Assembly (NCBI GenBank): GCA_040839025.1 | Contig: JBFPJN010000001.1 | Coordinates: forward strand, 1 to 64,000 | From: Alphaproteobacteria bacterium LSUCC0719 | GTDB taxonomy: Bacteria > Pseudomonadota > Alphaproteobacteria > Puniceispirillales > Puniceispirillaceae | Reading direction: 5' to 3' | DNA length: 64,000 bases | Part shown: in pieces, positions 43,000 through 52,761 of the stretch | Layout: each line of letters starts with the position of its first letter | Position numbering within the stretch: position 1 is the first letter of the stretch | The notes under the pieces: generated by a model | Told to the model about the DNA's origin: nothing | What the model saw: only the letters and a program-made list of their open reading frames with translations | Database searches by the model: none | Position numbers and translations under genes: made by a program

Positions 43000-45246
43000 A
43001 TGATTATTGAACGCAATCTTTCCAAGTACATTGTCTATTCTGAAGACAGCATACTGAACGCCCTGCGCAAGATCAGTGAGAATAAATCTCGTCTAATTTT
43101 TTCCGTTACTGAGACAGGGAAACTGGAAGGGATCCTCACAGATGGCGATTTTCGCCGCTGGCTGCTCGAGGGCAACCAAGTCAACCTAGACGTGCCTGTA
43201 AGTGCTGTCAGCAACAAGAAATACATTAGCCTACCAAGCGATGTGCAAATAGAAGAAATAAGCGCCTTGTTCAGCGAGCGTATTGCCGTGGTGCCCTTGT
43301 TGGACAAGCAAAGTCACCTTGTCGCCATCGCCCAGTGCCAGCCCGCAGAGTTCAAAATTGGAGACTTCGTAATTGCTCCTGACAAGCCGGCATTTTTGGT
43401 GGCGGAGATCGGCAATAACCACAACAAGAGCATCGAGCTCGCCTATCGTCTGGTTGACGAAGCAGTGGCTTCAGGGGCCGACTGCGCTAAGTTTCAAATG
43501 CGCTCGATGCAGGATATTTATCGAAACTTAGGTGATGCCTCAGACGCCAGCGAAGACCTTGGAGCGCAATATACCCTAGACTTGCTGTCTCGCTTTCAGC
43601 TCGACAATGAAGACATGTTCCGCGTTTTCGATTATTGTAAAACAAGGGATATACTACCGCTCTGCACCCCATGGGATAAAAGAAGCCTTAGCGTGCTCGA
43701 GGACTATGGGATGCAAGCATATAAGCTCGCCTCGGCTGATCTCACCAACCACGAACTACTCGAATGCGTTGCTCGAACAGGCAAACCTATGATCTGCTCA
43801 ACTGGTATGTCCAGCGAGTCTGAGATTAAGGAGGCCGTCCGCAAACTGCAGTATCTCAACGCTAATTTTGTTCTTCTTCACTGCAATTCCACCTATCCGG
43901 CACCGTTCAAAGATATTAACCTCAATTATCTGGATCGGCTTAGCCAGATTGGCGACTGCCCCGTGGGTTATTCAGGGCATGAGCGCGGAACTGCAGTCGC
44001 TATCGCAGCCGTTGTAAAGGGTGCAAGAGTTATCGAAAAGCACCTTACATTAGACCGAGCCATGGAAGGTAATGACCACAGGGTCAGCCTACTGCCGGCG
44101 GAGTTCAAGGAGATGGCCCAGGGGATTCGAGAGGTTGAGCAAGCATTGGGAAGCAATGCGCAACGCCGTGTCACTCAGGGCGAAATTATGAACCGAGAGG
44201 TCCTTGCCAAGAGCCTTATCATTAACTGTAACCTGGCTGCTGGTGAAATTATCCGAGAGGAAATGATAGATATCAAAAGTCCTGGCAAAGGGCTACAACC
44301 AAACAAGTTGGCGGAGTTGATCGGCACAACAGCTGGACGCGACTTTAAAGCGGGGGACTTTTTTTATCCCTCCGACCTAGAACCCGGTGCCATCGAGGCC
44401 CGACCTTACAAGTTCTCACGCCCTTTCGGTGTGCCGGTGCGTTATCATGATCTTGGTGAAATGGCCAGGTGCAGCAACTTGGACCTGGTAGAGTTTCATC
44501 TTAGCTATAAAGATATGGACGAAGACCCGGCGGCGTATCTTCAAGATCCTCTTGATATGGACTTTGTGGTTCACAGTCCTGAACTTTTTGCCGGGGATCA
44601 TATTATGGATTTATGCGCTGAAGATTTTGGTTACCGTCAGCGTTCAATCGACGAATTACAGCGGGTATTGGACATTACCCGAAAGCTGGTTCCTTATTTC
44701 AAACGCGCGTCTCGGCCCATGATCATAATCAATGCCGGAGGCCATACTCTTGACGACTTTATTCCCGCAATAGAGCGTGATCGACTGCACGATCGCATCG
44801 CTGAGAGTTTGTCCCAAGTGGATCAGTCCGGCATCGAGATTATTCCTCAGACAATGCCTCCCTTTCCTTGGCATTTTGGCGGACAGCGTTACCATAATTT
44901 GATGATGATGTCCGAAGATATAGAGCGCTTTTGCAAGCAATACGGCTATCGTATTTGTTTAGATGTATCCCACTCGCAGCTGGCCTGTAACTATTTCAGT
45001 CTTTCATTTAGAGATTTTCTCGGTAGGGTCAGCCGGTATGCCGCTCACCTGCACATTGTAGATGCTGAAGGAGTGGATGGTGAGGGCTTGCAAATTGGGG
45101 AAGGCACCACTGACTTTGGAATGGTAGCGGAGGTGCTGCATAATGAATGTCCCCATGCCTCTTTCATTCCCGAGATTTGGCAAGGGCATAAAAACCATGG
45201 TGAGGGGTTTTGGCGCGCGCTGGAAGCGCTTGAGCAATGGTTCTAG
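43000..45246 (+). CDS. Trifunctional CBS pair - NeuB synthase - sugar isomerase-like fusion
   Basis: The product is 748 residues. Residues 1-120 form a CBS pair (LEGILTDGDFRRWLLEG, RIAVVPLLDKQSHLVAI). Residues about 130-395 form a NeuB barrel (LVAEIGNNHNKS, CAKFQMRSMQDIYR, LCTPWDKRS, KLASADLTNHELL, LLHCNSTYPAPF, VGYSGHERG, VIEKHLTLDRAMEGNDH), followed by a SAF domain to about 470. Residues about 480-748 form a TIM-barrel xylose-isomerase/AP-endonuclease-2-like domain (EFHLSYKDMD, FVVHSPELFAGD, IIINAGGH, CLDVSHSQLACNYF, AAHLHIVDAEG). The barrel probably interconverts or binds a sugar precursor, and the CBS pair may sense nucleotides. The exact nonulosonic acid is uncertain. Confidence 0.85.
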   Translation: MIIERNLSKYIVYSEDSILNALRKISENKSRLIFSVTETGKLEGILTDGDFRRWLLEGNQVNLDVPVSAVSNKKYISLPSDVQIEEISALFSERIAVVPLLDKQSHLVAIAQCQPAEFKIGDFVIAPDKPAFLVAEIGNNHNKSIELAYRLVDEAVASGADCAKFQMRSMQDIYRNLGDASDASEDLGAQYTLDLLSRFQLDNEDMFRVFDYCKTRDILPLCTPWDKRSLSVLEDYGMQAYKLASADLTNHELLECVARTGKPMICSTGMSSESEIKEAVRKLQYLNANFVLLHCNSTYPAPFKDINLNYLDRLSQIGDCPVGYSGHERGTAVAIAAVVKGARVIEKHLTLDRAMEGNDHRVSLLPAEFKEMAQGIREVEQALGSNAQRRVTQGEIMNREVLAKSLIINCNLAAGEIIREEMIDIKSPGKGLQPNKLAELIGTTAGRDFKAGDFFYPSDLEPGAIEARPYKFSRPFGVPVRYHDLGEMARCSNLDLVEFHLSYKDMDEDPAAYLQDPLDMDFVVHSPELFAGDHIMDLCAEDFGYRQRSIDELQRVLDITRKLVPYFKRASRPMIIINAGGHTLDDFIPAIERDRLHDRIAESLSQVDQSGIEIIPQTMPPFPWHFGGQRYHNLMMMSEDIERFCKQYGYRICLDVSHSQLACNYFSLSFRDFLGRVSRYAAHLHIVDAEGVDGEGLQIGEGTTDFGMVAEVLHNECPHASFIPEIWQGHKNHGEGFWRALEALEQWF

Positions 45247-45276
45247 TTTAACGTCACCACTTTCGGAATAAACATC

Positions 45277-46275
45277 ATGCTGGCAAAAAAAACGGTTCTG
45301 ATAACTGGTGGTACGGGTAGCTTTGGGCATACGTTCGTGCCAATGACACTCGCAAAATACAACCCCAGCAAACTTGTCATCTTTTCTCGTGATGAGATGA
45401 AACAATGGGAAATGGCTAAACTCTATGGCGACGATCCTAGAGTTCGTTTCTTTATCGGTGACGTTCGTGACAAAGATCGTTTGCATCGAGCATTACACGG
45501 CATTGACTATGTAGTTCATGCAGCGGCAACTAAAATTGTTCCCACTGCTGAGTATAACCCTTTTGAATGCGTCAAAACCAACATCAATGGCGCAATGAAT
45601 TTGGTTGATGCTTGTATCGATCAGAAGGTAAAAAAAGTCGTCGCATTGTCCACCGACAAGGCCAGCAATCCAGCTAACCTCTACGGTGCTACCAAACTAG
45701 CATCAGATAAAATCTTTATCGCCGGCAATTCCTACGCGGGAAGCGAGCAGACGCGATTTGCGATAGTTCGCTACGGCAATGTTATGGGTTCCCGCGGATC
45801 AGTCATTCCGTTCTTTTTGCAGCGGAAACAATCCGGTGAACTGCCCATTACCGATATGCGCATGACTCGGTTTATGATCACTTTGGAGCACGGGGTGGAA
45901 TTGGTCTGGCGCGCCTTTGAGGACATGGTAGGAGGAGAAATCTACGTCAAGAAGATCCCCTCCATGAGTATAGGGGATATTGCCAAGGCTGTAGCTCCTG
46001 AAGCAAAGCATAGGATCATTGGTATTCGCCCCGGTGAAAAACTCCATGAACAGATGATTGGTGTGGAAGACGCACCCTATACCTACGAATATGAAGAATA
46101 TTTCAAAATTCTGCCAGCTATTCACAATTGGAGTCAGGATCCAGTCAGAATAAATGGCGGCCGCCTTGTGGCTGAGGATTTCTCTTACAACTCGAGCAAT
46201 AACCCAGAATGGATGAGTGCAGAAGCGCTGCGCGACTGGATTGAGGCCAATCACCAGAAGATTGGAAGGATATGA
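45277..46275 (+). CDS. pseB: UDP-GlcNAc 4,6-dehydratase (inverting), PseB
   Basis: A 332-residue soluble SDR of PseB length and pattern: ITGGTGSFGHTF, FSRDEMKQWEM, AAATKIVPTAEYNP, LSTDKASNPANLYGATK (which includes the catalytic YGATK), VRYGNVMGSRGSVIPFF and GIRPGEKLHEQMI. It catalyses the first step to pseudaminic acid, converting UDP-GlcNAc to the 4-keto-L-altro sugar. Two bases of its stop region overlap the pseC start (TATGATGA). Confidence 0.93.
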   Translation: MLAKKTVLITGGTGSFGHTFVPMTLAKYNPSKLVIFSRDEMKQWEMAKLYGDDPRVRFFIGDVRDKDRLHRALHGIDYVVHAAATKIVPTAEYNPFECVKTNINGAMNLVDACIDQKVKKVVALSTDKASNPANLYGATKLASDKIFIAGNSYAGSEQTRFAIVRYGNVMGSRGSVIPFFLQRKQSGELPITDMRMTRFMITLEHGVELVWRAFEDMVGGEIYVKKIPSMSIGDIAKAVAPEAKHRIIGIRPGEKLHEQMIGVEDAPYTYEYEEYFKILPAIHNWSQDPVRINGGRLVAEDFSYNSSNNPEWMSAEALRDWIEANHQKIGRI

Positions 46276-47435
46276 TGATACCTTACGGTCGACAGCAGAT
46301 TACAAAGGCAGATATTGATTCTGTTGTGAATGTCCTAAAATCTGACTTTCTGACCCAGGGTCCTCAGGTTCCGGAGTTTGAACGGCGGGTGGCGAGCTAC
46401 TGCGGCGCAAATTACGGCGTTGCGGCAAACAGCGCCACATCCGCACTCCATTTGGCCTGCATGGCGTTGGGCTTAGGGCCTGGTGACTGGCTGTGGACGT
46501 CGCCGATCACTTTTGTCGCGTCCGCGAACTGCGCGCTTTATTGTGGTGCTAAAGTCGACTTTGTTGATATCGACCCAGCCACTTACAATCTCTGTCCGAA
46601 GGCGCTGGAATGGAAGCTGCAAAAGGCAGCGCTTGAAGGACGCCTTCCTAAGGTCGTCATGCCGGTGCACCTATGCGGTCAACCCTGCGAAATGCAGGAC
46701 ATCTACGCACTAAGCCAGCAATACGGGTTTCGAATCATTGAGGACGCCTCACATGCGATTGGTGGTCGCTATCAGGACGCACCGATAGGCAGCTGCCAGT
46801 ACAGCGATATCACTGTGTTTAGTTTTCACCCAGTGAAAATTATAACTACAGCCGAAGGAGGTCTTGCGTGCACCCAGGATGAACAGCTTGCGGATAAAAT
46901 GGCACTGCTACGAAGCCATGGTATCACCCGCGACCCAAATAAGATGGATGGTGGCTCACAAGGCCCATGGTACTACCAGCAGATCGATCTCGGCTTTAAC
47001 TACCGCATGACAGAGCTGCAAGCGGCACTCGGCACCAGCCAACTTGCGTGGCTGGACGACTACGTAGAGCAACGGCATCGCCTTGCTAAGCGCTATGACG
47101 CCCTTTTGGAAAATTTGCCGGTTAAAACTCCCTGGCGGCGCCCGGATAGTTATTCCGCCTTTCATCTGTATGTCGTGCGATTAGACGTCCGGAACAAAAG
47201 TAGTGATCATCGCCAAGTTTTTGAGTGCCTGCGCGAACACCAAATCGGTGTAAATCTTCATTACATCCCAGTGCATAGCCAGCCCTACTACCGAGCCATG
47301 GGATTTTGTGAAGGCGACTTTCCTGAAGCAGAGCTTTATTACCGTGAAGCTATCACTCTCCCCCTCTATCCGTCTCTGAGTGAGTCTCTGCAGGATGAAG
47401 TGGTCACTGTGCTCGCTGAGAGTCTTGGCAAATGA
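46272..47435 (+). CDS. pseC: PseC-type UDP-4-keto sugar aminotransferase
   Basis: A 387-residue PLP enzyme. MIPYGRQQITKADIDSVV is the PseC-type N-terminus. GPQVPEFE, NSATSALHLACMALG, WTSPITFVASANCALYCGA, DASHAIGG and the PLP-lysine FSFHPVKIITTAEGG all fit. It makes UDP-4-amino-4,6-dideoxy-AltNAc. The start may be ATG 46272 or the adjacent 46275. The stop overlaps pseF (ATGA). Confidence 0.93.
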   Translation: MMIPYGRQQITKADIDSVVNVLKSDFLTQGPQVPEFERRVASYCGANYGVAANSATSALHLACMALGLGPGDWLWTSPITFVASANCALYCGAKVDFVDIDPATYNLCPKALEWKLQKAALEGRLPKVVMPVHLCGQPCEMQDIYALSQQYGFRIIEDASHAIGGRYQDAPIGSCQYSDITVFSFHPVKIITTAEGGLACTQDEQLADKMALLRSHGITRDPNKMDGGSQGPWYYQQIDLGFNYRMTELQAALGTSQLAWLDDYVEQRHRLAKRYDALLENLPVKTPWRRPDSYSAFHLYVVRLDVRNKSSDHRQVFECLREHQIGVNLHYIPVHSQPYYRAMGFCEGDFPEAELYYREAITLPLYPSLSESLQDEVVTVLAESLGK

Positions 47436-48124
47436 GGGTTGCAATTATTCCCGCACGAGGCGGCAGTAAACGTATTCCCCGCAAAAATATCCGCGAGTTT
47501 TGTGGCAAGCCGATAATCGCCTGGTCGATCAAAGCTGCACTGGAAAGCTGTTGTTTCGACTGGGTCATTGTTTCAACTGATGATGATGAAATCGCCAGTA
47601 TCGCACGGCAATACGGTGCTGCCACCCCTTTCAAGCGGCCAGCGGAGCTATCTGACGACTATACAGGGACCACTTTAGTCATTCGACACGCGATTGAGTG
47701 GTTTATGGCTCAGGGAGAGCAACCAGATCAGGTGTGCTGTATCTACGCGACCGCGCCGTTTTTGGTGCCAGATGATCTGCTCCTTAGCCTTCAAAAGCTG
47801 AAAGACAGCGACAAAGACTATGTCTTTGCAGTGACCAAGTACGCTTTCCCCATCCAACGTGCGATCCGCATGACGCCATCCGGTAATGTTGAAATGTTCT
47901 ATCCCGAGCATTTTTATGCTCGCTCTCAAGACCTCGAAGAGGTCTACCATGACGCTGGTCAATTTTATTGGGGGCGTGCTCAGGCCTGGCTGGAAGAGCG
48001 GCAACTGTTTACCTCTGCCTCAGTCGGCTATGTCCTGCCCCAACATCGTGTGCAGGACATCGACGTGGAAGAGGACTGGATCCGCGCTGAAGCGATGTTT
48101 CAAGTACTCAGGGATGCCAGATAA
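47432..48124 (+). CDS. pseF: Pseudaminic acid cytidylyltransferase, PseF
   Basis: A 230-residue CMP-sugar synthetase. IIPARGGSKRIPRKNIREF is the PseF form of the P-loop-like motif. VSTDDDEIASIARQYGA, CCIYATAPFL and YHDAGQFYWG are also characteristic of PseF rather than NeuA. It activates pseudaminic acid with CTP. It is the third gene of the coupled pseB-pseC-pseF run; pseH and pseG, which normally follow, are absent from this cluster. Confidence 0.92.
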   Translation: MRVAIIPARGGSKRIPRKNIREFCGKPIIAWSIKAALESCCFDWVIVSTDDDEIASIARQYGAATPFKRPAELSDDYTGTTLVIRHAIEWFMAQGEQPDQVCCIYATAPFLVPDDLLLSLQKLKDSDKDYVFAVTKYAFPIQRAIRMTPSGNVEMFYPEHFYARSQDLEEVYHDAGQFYWGRAQAWLEERQLFTSASVGYVLPQHRVQDIDVEEDWIRAEAMFQVLRDAR

Positions 48125-48331
48125 AGCGAGGGATGTTGCTATTCTGCTAAGTCGCTTCGGTTTGTCAAAGATCTAATTAGGGGCAATATTACTATCGCTG
48201 GCGCGGTATGCAGCGTTTTGACTGGGTCTGTTCTGGTACGAAAAAATTGCGCCGAATTATCGTTCAACGCGTCTAAAAAGATGTCAAATATGGTACTTCA
48301 GTCACTACAGACACTTTGAGTTAACTGGTGC

Positions 48332-49729
48332 ATGCCGCGAATTTGCCTGATTCTTGATAACCCACTGCGCGACCTTGACGGACTGTGTCTTATCGCGTGG
48401 CACCTTGCTCAGGCAGGGGCTGAGGTATTTTTAGTGCCGATGCACATGCAGGGTTTTGATGTTCCTTCATTGAAGCCCGATGTGGTTTTGGTGAATTACG
48501 TACGAGCCAACAATTTGGACCTTCTGAAACTTTACCACCAACAAGGAATCCGGGTGGTTGTATTGGACACCGAGGGAACTGGAGAGTGGTGGCCAAAACA
48601 TGCAGACCTCTTGCAAAGGCAAAATGTGAGAACCTTTGTGAGCCAGTATTACTGCTGGGGCGCAGTGCAGGCACAAACGCTGATAGAAGCAGATAGCTTC
48701 GCGCCAGAGCAGGTTATGATTTCAGGTTGCCCTCGTTATGATTTCATCGTTGATCCCTGGCGCAAAGCGTTGCCCAGCAATGATGTGGAATCAGGTTACA
48801 TTCTGATCAACACCAATTTTCCAGTAGTGAACCCGCAGTTTGCCAAAGGTACCAACGCCGAAATAGAGGGCTGGGTTAAAGTCGGCTGGGGCTCGCACTC
48901 TGATGCCACCGCCTTCGCCATTGCGTCTAGAGAGTTATTCGAAAATATTAAAGACGTTGTTGCCACCTTGGCCCGCACCCTGCCAGAAAAAACTTTTGTC
49001 CTGCGCCCTCATCCATTCGAGAGCCTCGGCCCTTACGAGACGATGGCTGCGTCGCTGCCAAACCTACTCCTGCGCAAAGAGGGAACGTCATTGCAGTGGA
49101 TCAACCAGGCTGCAGCATTGTTGCACGTAAACTGTTTTACGGGCGTTGAGGCCGGTCTGATGCAAATTGAGGCCCTGGGTTTCGAGTGGCTCAACCGTTC
49201 GGAAATACGCCAGCACAGCGGCGAGCCCTTTCGGGTAAGCCGCAACGCTAGCAGTATTGACGAGATTGTTCAGTGGTTAAGGTTTCTGACCATTGAGTCC
49301 GAACCATTGCCCTTTTTGCCAAACCGTGATGACGCACTTAACGACCTAGTAAGTGCGAACTACCACGCTATAGATGGAAAGTCAGCAAAGCGTGTGGCAG
49401 ATGCCCTGCAAACGTTAGCTCACAAGGGTCCGCTAACCTCAAGTGCGAATATGTCGCCACTGGGCGCACGCCAGCGCATGTCATACTGGACAAGGCGGTG
49501 GCTCGGTTATGGTGGCGCAAGCCTGATAAAAAACCTGACAACTCCCGCAAAACTCCAACGGGAACGTAAAAAGAAAATCCCACCACTCGAGGCCGTCAAT
49601 GAGGTTATGGAGCGAATACATCGTGTCGGCGGGGGCGCTAGACACCCTCAGGTCAGAAACACCCTGCGCTCGGATTACTTATTGCCCTATCGTTCGAGTT
49701 ATAAATCTGTGCGAATCACATCTACATGA
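48332..49729 (+). CDS. Surface carbohydrate biosynthesis protein (GT-B-like)
   Basis: A 465-residue protein with an N-terminal Rossmann-like part (CLILDNPLRDLDGLCLIAWHL, VVLVNYVRANN, VVVLDTEGTGEWW) and a C-terminal part with YILINTNFPVVNP, FVLRPHPFESL and LLHVNCFTGVEAGLMQIEALG. The pattern matches the bacterial 'surface carbohydrate biosynthesis protein' group, often beside nonulosonate genes. The RPHP and the late ESxxGxEA-like element suggest a GT-B transferase. It is coupled to the next gene (ATGA), following a 207-bp gap after pseF with no visible gene. Confidence 0.7.
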   Translation: MPRICLILDNPLRDLDGLCLIAWHLAQAGAEVFLVPMHMQGFDVPSLKPDVVLVNYVRANNLDLLKLYHQQGIRVVVLDTEGTGEWWPKHADLLQRQNVRTFVSQYYCWGAVQAQTLIEADSFAPEQVMISGCPRYDFIVDPWRKALPSNDVESGYILINTNFPVVNPQFAKGTNAEIEGWVKVGWGSHSDATAFAIASRELFENIKDVVATLARTLPEKTFVLRPHPFESLGPYETMAASLPNLLLRKEGTSLQWINQAAALLHVNCFTGVEAGLMQIEALGFEWLNRSEIRQHSGEPFRVSRNASSIDEIVQWLRFLTIESEPLPFLPNRDDALNDLVSANYHAIDGKSAKRVADALQTLAHKGPLTSSANMSPLGARQRMSYWTRRWLGYGGASLIKNLTTPAKLQRERKKKIPPLEAVNEVMERIHRVGGGARHPQVRNTLRSDYLLPYRSSYKSVRITST

Positions 49730-51303
49730 AACCGTTCATTCTCTTACAGACTGTGTTTCGTCGGCTAGTCGCTTCGCCCAATGCATGTAAGTATATGGCG
49801 GCCAATCGAGCCGCATTTAAGCGCCCAAAAATCCAAATTGAACGACACGTGCTGATCAATCAGATACACTCATATCCGCCGATTGAGTTGTACGCCCATG
49901 CTGGTAACTATCTGGCAAACATTAGAAAGGCGTCAATTCGCCACTACCGCTTCGAGTCTGAATTCCTCGATAGGCTGGGCGTGCCCCATCCTGTGCTTGA
50001 GCGCCTTTACGGCTCTTTCGGCTCACACCTCGGTTTGAGCTGGCGTTGGTGGTTGCCGGATAGTATAGCGCTGATCTGGAGGGCAATATGTACCTTCAGG
50101 GACCTGCGGTCTAAGAATGACGTGCTTATGCTCCAGATGGAAGGAGTGCCGGTTGGCACCTTGGTCTACGACACCTATTTACGACGCTATCGGCAAGAAA
50201 CCATGCGAACCCGAAGCTGGGGCCTTCTCTGGACCTTGATCCAGGCTCAGTTTATTGCAAGTCGCACTCAACAGCACTTTACTCGTCATCAGGTGGTTTC
50301 GGTAATCCCTGGTGACGTTGCCTACATCTACTCCGGCATTGTAGCTCGCATAGCGATCCTTCGGGGTATTCCCACTTACTCGGTGATGGAAATTCCATGT
50401 CGCCTGCAACCTATGGATACGAGCTTTTACAGACGGGTCCCATACTGGTGCTATCGGGAACAGTTTGCCGCGCTCCCCCACAAAAAACGGCTCACTGCGA
50501 AACAGCAAGCCACCAAGTTAATTGATGCGCGATTTAGCGGCCTACCTGACAGGAACATGGCTTACATGCACCAATCGAGTTATGCATCGCAGAATGGTGC
50601 CAAAAGAGCGCTGTTGGACAACCATAACAATAAGGTGCTGGTACTGTTACATGACTTTTTTGATAGCCCGCATATTTATCGGCAAATGCTGTTCGCCGAT
50701 TTCTGGGAATGGATCTGTTTTACGCTCGAGCGCGCATCGCAAACACCTTTTGAATGGTACGTTAAGGCGCACCCCAATGGCCTTAAAGGTAACGACCGTA
50801 TAATGGCGCGGCTGCAAGCCCGCTTTCCCAAGATTCACTTTCTCGACCCCAATACCTCCAACCGGCAACTCGTTAAAGAGGGCGTCGCTGCTGTCTTCAG
50901 TGTTTATGGATCTGCTGGACACGAATTCCCTTATCTGGGTGTTCCTGTGGTTATGGCCGGCGACAATCCACATGTGGCCTACGACTTTACCCTGACTCCT
51001 CAAACTGTTGACGACTATGCGCGCTTGATCGACCAGGCCGGCAAACTGCGCTGTGATGTGGACCTCGACCAGTTACGTGAGTTTTACTACATGCATTATT
51101 GCCACTATCAGTCGGAGTTACCGCTCGACCCGGTCTATCCGACATCGGACTTTTGCAAACGCATGAACCTTGAGAAACTTTCCAGCAAGGAGCAGCGCAA
51201 CCGTTACCACAAAGCAGATTCAACACTTGCCTACCTGCTTGAACAGCGTACCCGTAAACAAGAACAAAAACTGCAAGCATTTTTCCGGGGGATTTTTGTG
51301 TGA
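49726..51303 (+). CDS. Putative capsule-type glycan transferase
   Basis: A 525-residue protein of unassigned family. The C-terminal region shows VLVLLHDFFDSPH, WYVKAHPNGL and VFSVYGSAGHEFPYLGVPVVMAG, the same layout as the capsule-synthesis (KpsS/LipB-like) GT-B domain: a [K/R]xHP element, then a Ser/Gly-rich acidic segment. The N-terminal 180 residues are helical and basic. The start overlaps the preceding stop, and its stop overlaps the flippase start (GTGA), so it belongs to one translationally coupled unit. Confidence 0.65.
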   Translation: MKPFILLQTVFRRLVASPNACKYMAANRAAFKRPKIQIERHVLINQIHSYPPIELYAHAGNYLANIRKASIRHYRFESEFLDRLGVPHPVLERLYGSFGSHLGLSWRWWLPDSIALIWRAICTFRDLRSKNDVLMLQMEGVPVGTLVYDTYLRRYRQETMRTRSWGLLWTLIQAQFIASRTQQHFTRHQVVSVIPGDVAYIYSGIVARIAILRGIPTYSVMEIPCRLQPMDTSFYRRVPYWCYREQFAALPHKKRLTAKQQATKLIDARFSGLPDRNMAYMHQSSYASQNGAKRALLDNHNNKVLVLLHDFFDSPHIYRQMLFADFWEWICFTLERASQTPFEWYVKAHPNGLKGNDRIMARLQARFPKIHFLDPNTSNRQLVKEGVAAVFSVYGSAGHEFPYLGVPVVMAGDNPHVAYDFTLTPQTVDDYARLIDQAGKLRCDVDLDQLREFYYMHYCHYQSELPLDPVYPTSDFCKRMNLEKLSSKEQRNRYHKADSTLAYLLEQRTRKQEQKLQAFFRGIFV

Positions 51304-52733
51304 CAAACGGTCGAATGCACCGCCAGATTATGCTTTCTTACTTGCCTCGGCTGCTTAATTTGGTGGTAGTTCCGGCCCACATCGCTTTGCTCACCGAAAA
51401 CCTCTCAGTAGAGAACTACGGCATTTGGAACATGCTGTTGTCTAGCGGTTTTGTTGCAAGCATGATTTTTTCACTGGGGTTGCAGAAGGTCCTCAGCATC
51501 AAAACACCGGGCCGCAGTTTATATATACAGCTCAGTTTTTTTAAAGCAGTGCTTTTGGCGGAGTCACTAGCTTACGTCGCGATGTCCATCATCTTTCTCT
51601 TGATTTGTCTGCCCTGGGTGGTGTCGAGCTTAAATATTGAGGGCCAAGAAGTCACTGTGGCCACAATCCTCTTAGCTTTTTTGGTTAATCTTATCTACTG
51701 CGAGTTCGGGCGCTTGTTTAACTACCAGAAACGGATAGAGATTCGGGTGTTGATCAGTTCGTTTGAAAAGCTCCTAGAGTTGGGGCTGATCTACGCAGCC
51801 ATTTGCTGGGTTGGTACGACAGATCTAAAACATCTTGCACTTGTTTACATTGGAATCTACTCGATCTTGCTTTTAACAAACCTTTTGTTTTTTCGGGGTT
51901 CAAGACTTTTTTTCAGTGTAAGGCTAAGGCTACCGGTCATAAAGTATGCTCTGCTATTTGGGGGGCCTTTGATATTGTCGGATGTCGCTTGGAAACTTAT
52001 TCAAAATGCTGATTTCTATATGTTGTCGGCTTTTGACCGTCAGACAGAACTCGGGCTCTATGCTTTTATCTCTAGGGTGATCAACTACATCTATCTAGCA
52101 GCCTCACCAATAATATGGATTATGTATCCTTATCTGGTCGACACTTTTCACAAAGAGGGAAACCGGATGGGTGACAAAACCCGCTATCTGCTGGAAAGCC
52201 AGCTGAGGTACAGCACACTTTTTCTGTTAGGTGCATTGGGTGGCGTCTTGATCAACCTCGATTGGTTGGTCGATTTGCTTGCAAACAAGGCCTATGATCA
52301 GAGTATGGCGTTTCTGCTGTTCGCCCCATATCCTGCGCTAGTCACACTGATGTATCTAGGTCAGCAGGTACTTTTATTAGAGAAAAAAACCCGCCTTATT
52401 TCTATAAGTTACGCTGCTGGGTTGATGGCAAACATTGGGGGTAATCTTTTGCTGATACCCGCGCTAGGTATTTTTGGGGCCATCATCAGTACACTGACAG
52501 CATTGGTAATTATTATCATCATACAGGCACTTCACTTTTCACCGCTGCGCCACGTGTCGGGCGCGCTTTTGGCCATGGTAGCGATACAGGTGGGTGTGTT
52601 AGGCGCCTTGTTGAACGCCTCTTTGCCCTTGATGCTCAAAAACCTCATATTCGCAATTGAATTGACACTGGTCGCAATCGTTCTTCGCCTGATTGACCTT
52701 AGCGTAGTTCGCCGGTTGGTAATTTGGACCTAG
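51300..52733 (+). CDS. Wzx-like oligosaccharide flippase (MOP superfamily)
   Basis: A 477-residue membrane protein with about 12 to 14 hydrophobic segments. The N-terminal MLSYLPRLLNLVVVPAHIALLT, then NYGIWNMLLSSGFVASM (LxxYGxxxxLxx motif), and the mid-protein AYDRQTELGLYAFISRVI-type stretch are typical of polysaccharide flippases. It would move undecaprenyl-linked glycan units to the periplasm. It starts at GTG 51300, overlapping the preceding TGA. Confidence 0.85.
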   Translation: MTNGRMHRQIMLSYLPRLLNLVVVPAHIALLTENLSVENYGIWNMLLSSGFVASMIFSLGLQKVLSIKTPGRSLYIQLSFFKAVLLAESLAYVAMSIIFLLICLPWVVSSLNIEGQEVTVATILLAFLVNLIYCEFGRLFNYQKRIEIRVLISSFEKLLELGLIYAAICWVGTTDLKHLALVYIGIYSILLLTNLLFFRGSRLFFSVRLRLPVIKYALLFGGPLILSDVAWKLIQNADFYMLSAFDRQTELGLYAFISRVINYIYLAASPIIWIMYPYLVDTFHKEGNRMGDKTRYLLESQLRYSTLFLLGALGGVLINLDWLVDLLANKAYDQSMAFLLFAPYPALVTLMYLGQQVLLLEKKTRLISISYAAGLMANIGGNLLLIPALGIFGAIISTLTALVIIIIIQALHFSPLRHVSGALLAMVAIQVGVLGALLNASLPLMLKNLIFAIELTLVAIVLRLIDLSVVRRLVIWT

Positions 52734-52743
52734 CCAAAACTCC

Positions 52744-52761
52744 TTAAATCGAAGGATTTAA
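52744..52761 (+). promoter_or_regulatory. Small hairpins around the ribosome-binding site of the next gene
   Basis: TTAAATC and GATTTAA flank GAAG directly before ATG 52762, and an alternative pairing TCCTT/AAGGA overlaps it. Both involve the AAGGA ribosome-binding site, so translation could be tuned by structure. The stems are short and AT-rich. Confidence 0.3.
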
